Assembly: GCA_937900305.1 (NCBI GenBank)
Contig: CALCCV010000247.1
Location: 1 to 7,579, forward strand
Direction of reading: 5' to 3'
Length of the DNA stretch: 7,579 nt
Origin: an uncultured Pseudobdellovibrionaceae bacterium
GTDB lineage: Bacteria; Bdellovibrionota; Bdellovibrionia; Bdellovibrionales; Bdellovibrionaceae
Positions 1 through 7,553 of this stretch are shown here, one piece after another. A model generated the notes under the pieces. The model saw only the letters and a list, made by a program, of their open reading frames with translations. It had not been told where the DNA came from and searched no databases. The first letter of the stretch is position 1. Each line of letters begins with the position of its first letter. The translations under genes were made by a program, and so were the position numbers.

Positions 1-1
1 C

Positions 2-841
2 TCGCAGCTCGGCGTCTTGCAGGGGTATTTGCGCCTGCGGGGAATTGAGCCGGACCTAGAGATCATTCCCAGCCCTCTTTTCAAAGGCACTCCGGATTGG
101 TGGATTCGGGCTCGCAACCGCACTCCCGAAAAAATTCTGATCCTGACCAATCAAGATCACAGCGCCTCTGAAATTGCACGCCTGTTGGGACCAGAGATCC
201 AACATGCAAGCTATGAAATCACTTCTTTATCTCAGGTGTTCGATCGTCAAAATCCGCTGAGGGTCCAGCTTAAAGACGGAAAATTCAGTTCAGTTGTGAT
301 TCTCCTGAAAAATTGTCAAACGCAGTCTCCTTGGCTTTTGGAGTGGCAAAGTATGCGCAAGCTTTTTCCAGATCTGAAAGTTCTGTGCGGCAAAGTTTTA
401 GAGGGTCATAAAGTTTTCTCATGCGGGGCCTATTTCGATCTCAACAACCAAGCCTTCAGTTCGCCCGATAAAAGCAGAGATGAAACAGATCCTGGTTATT
501 TTGCGCAAGTTTGGAAGAGGCATTCGGTGGATGTTCCCAGTTCCGAATTTCTTTTGGTGGAGGCGTCCTGGCTCTCTGCATTTTTAGAAACTTGCACTTC
601 GAAGTCAGCCCTTCGAGAGACTTCTTGCGATGGCAATGCAGAGTTGGTTTATAAACTGAGCCTGTTTGCTGCCACCCAGAAGGGACGAGTGGCTTACTCG
701 CCGCACATCGCCTTGCAGGTTCAGGCCCCCATTGAATCCAGCTCGATTTCAAAAATCGAATTTCGCAAGGGCTTGAAAAGCTATTACCCCAAAGTTTTGG
801 GGAAAACACCTTCCGAATACTTCAGACCCGTTAGAGGCTAG
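2..841 (+). CDS. Glycosyltransferase family 2-like protein, C-terminal module (5'-partial, probably non-catalytic)
   Basis: The frame is open to the left edge and ends with TAG at 839-841, leaving 279 visible residues. A TTG at 17-19 is in frame but is unlikely to be the start, because the family-like sequence continues upstream of it. The layout follows the second GT2 module of tandem O-antigen/rhamnan-type glycosyltransferases. A lead-in with YLRLRGIE (about residues 9-16) is followed by a first beta strand, KILILTNQD (44-52). SPWLLEW (109-115) sits where family members have the strand-end WLEEL, DPGYF (163-167) is a conserved loop, and GRVAYSPHIAL (228-238) matches the usual GYRVVYTPHAEL. 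The catalytic positions are eroded: the nucleotide-sugar-binding NDD/DxD segment reads LLKNCQTQ (101-108), and the later ED-x-D segment reads GNAEL (211-215). I infer a pseudo-glycosyltransferase or scaffolding module whose active partner domain may lie upstream, outside the window. The assignment rests on remembered family pattern, not on a search. The 3' end overlaps the convergent neighbour. Confidence 0.6.
   Translation, partial: SQLGVLQGYLRLRGIEPDLEIIPSPLFKGTPDWWIRARNRTPEKILILTNQDHSASEIARLLGPEIQHASYEITSLSQVFDRQNPLRVQLKDGKFSSVVILLKNCQTQSPWLLEWQSMRKLFPDLKVLCGKVLEGHKVFSCGAYFDLNNQAFSSPDKSRDETDPGYFAQVWKRHSVDVPSSEFLLVEASWLSAFLETCTSKSALRETSCDGNAELVYKLSLFAATQKGRVAYSPHIALQVQAPIESSSISKIEFRKGLKSYYPKVLGKTPSEYFRPVRG
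831..841. other. Convergent 3' overlap of two coding regions
   Basis: The TAA of the minus-strand GT2-methyltransferase gene (complement of 831-833) lies inside the plus-strand GT2-like gene, whose TAG is at 839-841. The coding regions therefore share 11 bp tail to tail. There is no room between them for a terminator, and I see no GC-rich hairpin with a T-run within about 100 bp on either side. Transcripts of the two genes probably overlap at their 3' ends. Confidence 0.9.
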
Positions 842-2495
842 AGTTGATTTCACTTTCATATTCGTTGGCGCGGAGAGATTGTCCTCGCTTGCTGCTTTGA
901 AGCACGTTTTGGAGGGTGGGTGTTGTGGTTCTAGAGATTTTTATTTTTGGTGCGGCGATTTCAGGCTTCTTTTTGACGCTGATCAGATGTTGGAAGATAA
1001 AAAAGCCTTTGAATCTTTGCAGAGTCAGCCAACTCAAAATCGCGCCCAAACCTTTTTTGGCGCCGGTGTGATCCACGGTCTCAATTTCAAACCCTAAACT
1101 TTTAAAAAGGGAAATGCAGGAAGTGCGAGTGAAGAACCGGATGTGGGTTGAATCTAACAACCCCTCTTGGGTGTAGCGCCAGTCATCTAAAAATAACAGA
1201 GGCAAAAGAACGCTGTAATGGCGAATGTTCGGAATGCTGACTATGAGCCTACCTTCGGGTTTCAAAAGGCCTTTGAGCGTTTCTACAGTGCTCCAGGGAT
1301 CCACTAGGTGCTCTAAGATATCGAGGGCCAAAATCACATCAAAGTGATTTTTGGGAAAAGGGAAATCAATTTTCTCGATATCGCCTTCGACCACTTGGTC
1401 TAATTTTCTTTTGGCGACCACGGCGGCGTCAGGGGATCCTTCGACACCGCAAACCCATTTGAACTTGCCAATGGATTTTAGATATCCTGAGGTTTCGCCA
1501 GACCCGCAACCCAGGTCCATGACTCTTTCAATTGGGCCAGCGGGAAGCAAAGGAACGATTTCTTCGCGGAACTCGACGAAATACTTTTGCGCCTTCGGTG
1601 TGAGATAGGTCGCCCCTTCAAAGTTTCCCATGCGCGAGAGCAAGCCATCGATGGTTCCGATCAACGTGGCTTTTATCTTTTGCCAACGGCCCTCTTCGAC
1701 CAAAAGAATTTTTAACATGTCTTTGATGGCAAAGATTTGATCCTGCAAAATCCAAAATCCAAAATGTCGTCGGTACAAAATCAGGCGATTGCGAGCGCGG
1801 TAGTATCGGCGAACGGGAAGGTAGTTGTGCGAAAAAAAGAAGAACGCACCGATGTTGTGCTTTCGAACGTTGCCCAGTGAGTGGGCCATTTGCGCTTCTT
1901 TAACGATAATGATTTCTAAATTGGCTTTGCGAGTTTTTAAGCAAAAATCATGATCCACATACTCGATAAACAAGTCATCATCATAAAGTCCAACTTTGGC
2001 GAAAGTTGAAACGGGGATCAAATTTCCCGAGGACATGACAATTTCACGGGGAGTGTAGGGACCGCGAAGGCCCTTGACGAGTTTACTTTGATAACCGGTG
2101 AGTTTGTCGAAATGAATTGGGGCTAGGATTCCAATTCGCTCTGACTTGGGATGTCGATCATAGGCCGAAAACATGGCAGCAAGTGCCTCTTCAAACAAAT
2201 GGGTGTCTTGATCTAAGGTTAAAATCCATTTGGCGCCACTGTCGATGGCGTGTTGAACACCAATATTGAGGGCCGTGGCAATGCCCAAATTGAAATTATT
2301 TTGAATGATCAGAGTGTGTTCACAGGCTGAAACTTTGGCGAGTGTTTCCAAACCCGAGGTCGAACAATTGTCAACGATGACAATTTGCGAGCAGAACTCT
2401 TGCAAGTTGGTGATGCTCTCGAGCAGATCGTCAGGTGGATTGAAGGTGACCACCACTGCGTATAGATTTCGCGATTTCACCTCAAAAAACCCCAT
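831..2495 (-). CDS. Bifunctional GT2 (rhamnosyltransferase-like) / SAM-dependent methyltransferase fusion
   Basis: A 554-residue protein that probably transfers a sugar and methylates a glycan during surface polysaccharide synthesis at the cytoplasmic face of the inner membrane. The GT2 domain (about residues 10-285) shows YAVVVTFNP (12-20), IVIVDNCS (38-45), the FNLGIATALNIG stretch (68-79), the DxD segment TLDQDTHL (93-100), SGNLIP (156-161) and the acidic YVDHDFCLK motif (179-187). These are typical of rhamnosyltransferase-like GT2 enzymes. The methyltransferase domain (about 322-475) has the SAM-binding VMDLGCGSG (325-333), the acidic VEGSPDA (351-357), FDVILALDILEHL (385-397) and the family-typical LLDSTHIRFFTRTS (446-459). 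A polar, low-complexity tail follows (about 508-554). The ATG is the furthest possible start because TGA lies directly upstream, but it has no clear ribosome binding site. GTG at codon 6, preceded by GGGG at 9 nt, is an alternative that begins closer to the usual GT2 N-terminus. Acceptor, donor and methylation site cannot be told from sequence. Confidence 0.92.
   Translation of the reverse strand: MGFFEVKSRNLYAVVVTFNPPDDLLESITNLQEFCSQIVIVDNCSTSGLETLAKVSACEHTLIIQNNFNLGIATALNIGVQHAIDSGAKWILTLDQDTHLFEEALAAMFSAYDRHPKSERIGILAPIHFDKLTGYQSKLVKGLRGPYTPREIVMSSGNLIPVSTFAKVGLYDDDLFIEYVDHDFCLKTRKANLEIIIVKEAQMAHSLGNVRKHNIGAFFFFSHNYLPVRRYYRARNRLILYRRHFGFWILQDQIFAIKDMLKILLVEEGRWQKIKATLIGTIDGLLSRMGNFEGATYLTPKAQKYFVEFREEIVPLLPAGPIERVMDLGCGSGETSGYLKSIGKFKWVCGVEGSPDAAVVAKRKLDQVVEGDIEKIDFPFPKNHFDVILALDILEHLVDPWSTVETLKGLLKPEGRLIVSIPNIRHYSVLLPLLFLDDWRYTQEGLLDSTHIRFFTRTSCISLFKSLGFEIETVDHTGAKKGLGAILSWLTLQRFKGFFIFQHLISVKKKPEIAAPKIKISRTTTPTLQNVLQSSKRGQSLRANEYESEINSSL
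1746..1766 (-). repeat. Three-copy heptanucleotide tandem repeat inside the GT2-methyltransferase gene
   Basis: Read on the coding (minus) strand, the unit GATTTTG occurs twice, preceded by a near-identical CATTTTG, with no spacer. It encodes His244 to Leu250 (HFGFWIL), just after the GT2 core and before the methyltransferase domain. Because the unit is 7 bp, gain or loss of one copy would shift the frame and remove the methyltransferase. Three copies is a short tract, so whether it is unstable is unknown. Confidence 0.85.
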
Positions 2496-2693
2496 TCAAA
2501 AGCAGCAAGCACCGGCTCGGGCCGATCGCCTTGATTTAGAGACAACAGAGATTCTGTAGTATCGCAGGGTCGAAGCAAAAATCAACATCTCGCGGGGCAG
2601 AATAAGGGATTGTCGGGGTCCAGGAGTTGCAAAAATACCTCCCTTCCCTTTGGCGGGGACCTTCGCTACGCTACGTTCATTCAAGGAGCCTTT
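2496..2693. other. Divergent intergenic spacer (198 bp)
   Basis: This spacer lies between the start of the minus-strand GT2-methyltransferase gene and the start of the plus-strand A2M gene, so it must carry or transmit the promoters for both. I found no convincing sigma-70 pair on either strand. The nearest plus-strand candidate, TTGATT at 2531-2536 with TGTAGT at 2555-2560, has a weak -10 box. A small GC hairpin (CGGC 2513-2516, loop TCGG, GCCG 2521-2524) lies in the leader of the minus-strand gene. A short tandem GCTACGCTACG is at 2665-2675. There is no credible small gene in the spacer. Confidence 0.7.
2683..2688 (+). promoter_or_regulatory. Shine-Dalgarno site of the A2M gene
   Basis: AAGGAG lies 5 nt upstream of the ATG at 2694-2696. 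It is a near-perfect match to the anti-SD sequence and decides the start. The frame stays open upstream, with a TTG at 2610, but starting there would bury the hydrophobic signal sequence behind about 28 extra residues. Confidence 0.9.
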
Positions 2694-2738
2694 ATGCTAT
2701 TTTTCGCGACCATTTTCATTGGCCTGTCCTCCCTTGCC
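2694..2738 (+). other. Sec-type signal peptide of the A2M (SPase I, no lipobox)
   Basis: Residues 1-15 (MLFFATIFIGLSSLA) form a short hydrophobic segment ending in S-L-A before Gln16, a plausible signal peptidase I site. No Lys or Arg is present in the n-region, which is unusual. There is no cysteine before residue 81, so the protein is not predicted to be a lipoprotein, unlike E. coli YfhM. Export to the periplasm or outside is inferred. Confidence 0.7.
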
Positions 2739-5700
2739 CAAGGGCCTTCCCAAAAAACTCAAGGCTCAAATAGTCCGGTCACGGAGTTGAAAGTTTTGCG
2801 AATTCTTCCACAGGGTAAAATGGTTTCGCAGTTGGACTCGGTGACGATTGCGTTCAATGCGGAAATGGTTCCGTTGGGCACGACGGGAGCGGCCGATTTT
2901 GCGAAATACATTGAGATCAAACCGACCCCCTCTTGCGATTGGCAATGGCTTTCGCCGTCGACGATCTCTTGTCAGCTCAGTGAAAAAGATCAGCTGAAAC
3001 GCGCAACAGCTTATTCGGTGAGAGTCAAAAAAGGAGCACCCGGCTTGTGGGGCTCGCGCCTGCCGAAAGACTATGGGGCCAGCTTTGTGATCGAAGGGCC
3101 GAAGATCAGCTACCAGCAATTTTATCGATGGCTCTCGCCAAAATTTCCGATCTGGTCAGTGACCATGGATTTAGATCAAACCGTCGAACAAATGCGGCAG
3201 TTTCTGCGCTTGCGAGGGCCCGATGGGCAAGACGTTTCTTTGCGATTGGTCCCGCAATCTCAATTCGCATCAAGGAGTTTGTTTGAATTCGATCCAGCCA
3301 TCGCTTTAAAAATTTTTGCGCGGCCGCCGGAGTCTTGGAAAGAAAAAACAACGGAATGGTTTTTAGCTCCCGAAAAAGAGCTCGCGGCAGAAACTCGGTA
3401 TCAGCTGATGGCGGCAGGCCGATTGCTCATGACGCTGGACACTTTTGGCGAATTTAAAGCCTTGGGGTTTGGTTGTGCGGAAAGATCAAATGGGGAAGGC
3501 GATGGCGAGGACGGTGGCCCTCGATCTTACGGTGAATCATTTCGCCCAAACCAAGAGTGTGATCCACTGAATGGAGTTCGAGTTGGCTTTTCCACTCCGA
3601 TACGGGCCGAAGAGTTTTTGAAAAATTGCGAAATTTCGGGATGGTTCAAAAAAACGGCGACACCAGATAAAAATGAAGCGGTGGCGAGTGCGATGTACGT
3701 GAATGGCTCAGAGAGTGCACCGCATGTGAAAGGACAGGGTTACGAAATTTTTATCCCGGCCCCAGGTAAAGCCAAAACACAGTTCACTTTGCAATGTGGA
3801 GAAGGGTTGAAAGATGTGTTTGGTCGAACCTTGGGTCAGAGTTTGAAGTTTTCGTTTTCTACCACCGCTCGCAAACCGAAAGTGACACTTGGACAATCGG
3901 AGGGTTACCTCGAAAAATCCATCGCGTCGGATGTCCCGGTTTACGTGACCAATAGGAAAGAAGTGAAAGCGAACTATTCGCGACGGACCACGCAAGGTTT
4001 TGTGGCTGACCGTCAAATGGATCTTCAGGTGCAAAACATTGAGGATGTTGCGTACGCGGTGCCGTTGAAACTTCGTCAAATGCTGGATGGTCAAAGTGGT
4101 GCCGCTTGGGTGCGATTGTCTTCTGCCAATACCGGTGACGGAATTACGGCGGGTTTTTTTCAGGTCTCGCCGTTTGAAGTTCATTTTAAAAAAGGTCATT
4201 TCCAAAGTCTAGCTTGGGTTATGGATTTGGCGACGGGACAACCGGTGAGTGGCGCAAAAGTTTCGATCGTGCGAACGCGCCAGCAGTTGAACCCGTGGAG
4301 CGAGGTGGCGGCCGGTGTGATGACGGACTCCAGTGGCATTGCCCTATTGCCTGGTACGGAAGTGGTCGATCCACAGCTGGTTTATCTTTATCCGTCTGCG
4401 GCTGATGACGCCCTGTACGTCGTGGTTGAAAAGGGGATCGAGATGGCTCTCTTGCCGCTGACGCAAGCTTATCAATCGTACGCAAATTTTTATGGAAGTC
4501 CTTTAAAAAAACACTCTTATCTGAAGGCCTGGGGATTGACCCCGCAGGGAATTTATCGAGCTGGTGACAAAGTTGACTTCAAAATTTTTGTTCGCGAAGA
4601 GGAAAATCGCAGATTGGGAAAAGCTCCCGCTAAAGGCTATACACTTCGCGTTTTGAATCCCAAAGATCAAGAAGTTCACAAGGTCGAAAATATCCAGCTG
4701 AGTGAGTTTGGCGCTTTTGCTGGTTCATTCACGACCGCCAAGACGGATCCAATGGGATGGTATGTCTTTCAGCTCCAAGCCGATTTTGACAGTCAGGAAG
4801 AGGCGTTTGCCAATCCACTGCGAGTTCTCATCACCGATTTTACTCCGGCACCGTTCAAGGTGAGCAATGAATTGAATCTGCCAATGTATCGCAACGGCGA
4901 TAAGCTGCAGGTCTTGTCGCGCGCCACTTTGCATTCGGGAGGTCCTTATGCGGGAGCTAAGGTGAGAGTGAATGCAACTCTCGAGGCGACGAATTGGCGT
5001 CCGAAGGGACCTGAGTTTGCAGATTTTGAATTCAGCTGTCAGTCGACGGCTTACGGCAACGAATTGGTTTTTGAAACCACCGGAAAATTGGATGCCAAGG
5101 GCGAATGGAGCGTCGAAAATCCAATTCGGCGGCAGGGAGTTCAATGCGGAAAAGTTCTGGTGACAACGGACGTGGCCGATGATCGTGGGAAAAACTTTTC
5201 ATCATTGAGGACGGCGGATTTTTTTGCAGCGGGAGCTTTTGTCGGGGTTCAAGTTCCGCGTTCCATTTATAAAATTGGTGAAACTCTGGAGGCCTTTGCC
5301 GTGGTTGTTTCGCCTCAGGGGAAGACCTTAGCTGGCGAGCCGCTCAAATTTATTATTGAAAAGGAAGAACTCAAAACGGCGCGGGTCAAAGGGGCCGGAA
5401 ATGCGTATTTAAATCAGACCACCAGAGAGTGGGTCAAGATCCATGAGTGCATTTTCAAATCCTCCGAGAAGGCTGCAACTTGTGGGCAAATCTTGAAGAA
5501 GGCCGGAAGCTACCGGGTGGTTGCCACTGTCAATTTTGACACGGATCGGGCCAACCAGAGTGAATCGTATTTTTGGGTGAGTGGAGCGAACACGGATTTG
5601 ACCTGGGACAACTCAGATGATCGCGGTCTTAAAATCATCGCAGATCGAAAGGCCACAAAGGTCGGCGAAACAGCAAAATTTTTAGTGCAGAATCCATTTC

Positions 5701-7553
5701 CGGGAGCCCAGGCTCTCATCACCGTTGAGCGGTATGGAATTCTAAAACAGTGGCTGCAGGTTTTGCCCAACGCCAGTCAAGAGATTCAGATTCAAATTGA
5801 AGATGACTTTTTGCCCGGATTTTATCTCTCTGTTGTCGTGTTTTCACCTCGCGTGACAAAGGCGCCGTCTGATGCAATCGGGGGTCCAGTGGATCTTGGA
5901 AAGCCTGCATTTCGCATTGGTTACGTGGAGGTCGTCCCGGACCCAGGCGAGAGTCGTTTGAGGGTGGTGGTTTCGACCGACAAAAAAGAGTACAAGCCTC
6001 GAGATAAGGTGAAAACACATTTGAAGATGAATCTTCCGCGCGGTGAGTTCACCGTGGCGGTTCTTGATGAGTCGGTGTTTGATCTTTTGCCACGTGGTCG
6101 CGATCACTTTGATATTCACAAGGGGTTTCATCACCTGGATGAATTGGGCGTCCAGAATTTCAACGTTCTTTTACAACTCATCGGTCAGCAAAAGTTTGAA
6201 AAAAAAGGGGCTAACAGTGGCGGTGATGGCGCGGGCTTAGCCATGCGGGATCTCTTTAAATTTGTTGCCTATTGGAATCCAAGTTTGAAAGCCAACGACA
6301 AAGGTGAGGCCAACTTGGAATTTTCGGTGCCAGACAATTTGACGGGCTGGCGGGTCTTTGCGCTGGCGACAAATGCAGAAAATAAAATGGGAATGGGTGA
6401 GTCTGATTTCAAAGTGAATCAACCACTTGAATTGCGTCCGGCGATGCCAAATCTTGTGCGGGAGGGAGATCAAGTTGATGCGCAGTTCACCGTTCTCAAT
6501 CGCACTGCAAAGGCGCGAACCATTCAGATTTTTTTGCAGGCGGAAGGGCCTCTGGGTGAATCTAAAAAAGAGACTCAAGTTAAGCTGGAAGTGGACTCTT
6601 TTCAACGAGGCGTGATTAGTTTGCCCCTGAAGATTGGCCTTGTGAAAGGCCGTGACACAGCCCAAGTGACATTCAAAATACGGGCCGAGAGTGGTGACGA
6701 GCGAGATGCTCTGACTCATCTGGTTCCAGTTTTAAAAAGTCGAACCTTGCAAACGCAGGCACAGCTGGTGCGTGTGGATGAGAAGACTCCAACAAACATC
6801 ACACCTTTAGCGTGGCCCCAAGATATGTACACCGACGTTGGCCAACTGGCGGTGAGTTTTTCACCGACCGTTATTGGCAGTGTGGAAGGTGCATTTCGTT
6901 ATATGGCCGACTACCCATTCGTGTGCTGGGAACAGAAGTTGAGCAAAGCCGTCGCAGCGGCGAATTATTTGGGTTTACGGAATCGAATTCCATCCAGTTT
7001 TCAGTGGTCCAATGCTGAAGCGGTGATCGCGGCTGCCCTGACAGAGGCTGGTAATTTTCAAAGTCAAAGCGGCGGCATGGGTTATTACCTCGCGCGCGAA
7101 GAATCGGTCAGTCCCTTTTTGAGTGCGTTTACACTGCTGGCATTTGAATGGTTGCGGGAACGCAAATACTCGGTGCCTCCAGCCGTGTATAAAAAATTGC
7201 AAGACTACAATCGCAATTTGATTCGTAGGCAGGCCTTCCCTACTTTTTATTCCAAAGGAATGGCGTCGTCGGTTCGTGCGCTGGCACTGGCGGCACTGGC
7301 CAAGGGGCGCTCTTTGAGCAAATCAGATCTAGATCGGTACACTCCGAGTTTGAAAGAAATGGATCTTTTCGGTCGCGCTCATTTTTTGAAAGCGGCATTG
7401 AACGTGGCGGGCGCTGATGCGGCCGTCGAAAAGGCCTTCGCCAGTCTGTGGGGTTCTGCTAACGAGACAGCTGGGAAGTTTCAGTTTGTTGAAAGCCATG
7501 GTCCCGAGTGGGAACGAATTCACACAACCAATTTGCGCACACAGTGTTCAATT
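2694..7553 (+). CDS. Bacterial alpha-2-macroglobulin family protein (3'-truncated)
   Basis: An uninterrupted frame of 1,620 native codons. It stays open through the adapter to the window end, so the C-terminal residues after 1620 are artefact. Bacterial A2Ms are thought to trap attacking proteases in the periplasm: cleavage of a bait region triggers a thioester that bonds covalently to the protease. Order of parts: signal peptide (1-15); N-terminal Ig-like/MG domains (about 28-400), including the GLKDVFGRTLG turn; a macroglobulin domain with the hallmark GIYRAGDKV (619-627, usually GIYRPGD); a bait-region domain from about 1083, with EYKPRDKV (1099-1106) and VAVLDESV (1121-1128); a Gly/Lys-rich bait-like linker (1165-1184); the A2M core from about 1185, with FVAYWNP (1190-1196) and PDNLTGWRV (1213-1221); and a thioester domain from about 1385 with C1411-W-E-Q1414 and GGMGYY downstream. 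The thioester places it with YfhM-type rather than thioester-less YfaS-type proteins. Family members usually run to about 1,650-2,000 residues, so the thioester-domain end and C-terminal domains are missing. It is preceded by a strong ribosome binding site and a divergent neighbour. Confidence 0.95.
6186..6245 (+). other. Bait-like linker of the A2M
   Basis: Residues 1165-1184 run QQKFEKKGANSGGDGAGLAM. They form a flexible, Gly-rich stretch with three lysines, directly before the conserved A2M core (RDLFKFVAYW). In bacterial A2Ms the protease-cleavable segment sits at this position. The lysines would suit trypsin-like proteases. The exact boundaries and cleavage sites are inferred. Confidence 0.55.
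6924..6935 (+). other. Internal thioester motif C-W-E-Q of the A2M
   Basis: Codons 1411-1414 encode Cys-Trp-Glu-Gln within YPFVCWEQKLSKA. Bacterial A2Ms typically read YPYGC-x-EQ-TTSR here. The cysteine and glutamine that form the beta-cysteinyl-gamma-glutamyl thioester are both present, so covalent protease capture is expected to be possible. Val replaces the usual Gly before Cys, and Trp fills the variable position. Confidence 0.88.

Noticed and set aside
17..841. TTG at 17-19 as the start of the left-hand gene
   Set aside because: The same frame is open to the window edge and the family-like lead-in continues through this codon, so the gene is 5'-partial. No ribosome binding site is visible before the TTG.
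1832..1838. A7 homopolymer in the GT2-methyltransferase gene
   Set aside because: It encodes a Phe run (residues 218-221) in an intact frame. Seven bases is too short to argue for phase variation without population data.
2531..2562. Possible sigma-70 promoter for the A2M gene (TTGATT with TGTAGT or TAGTAT)
   Set aside because: With acceptable spacing (18 nt) the -10 box matches only four of six positions. The alternative box needs a 20-nt spacer. It is not better than chance in AT-rich spacer DNA.
2665..2675. Tandem GCTACGCTACG in the leader of the A2M gene
   Set aside because: It has only two 5-bp units, no matching copy elsewhere in the window and no inverted partner. It is probably chance.
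3708..4205. Open frame of 165 codons on the minus strand (and similar ones at 4725-5144 and 6237-6719)
   Set aside because: These lie antisense to the clearly coding A2M frame, have Arg/His/Phe-rich compositions typical of shadow frames, and show no ribosome binding site or family motif.
7089..7098. 10-bp palindrome TCGCGCGCGA
   Set aside because: It lies within conserved thioester-domain coding sequence (LARE) and has no associated T-run or second copy, so a regulatory role is unsupported.
7278..7300. Direct repeat of GCACTGGCGG-like units
   Set aside because: It is explained by the Leu/Ala-rich helix LALAALA of the thioester domain.
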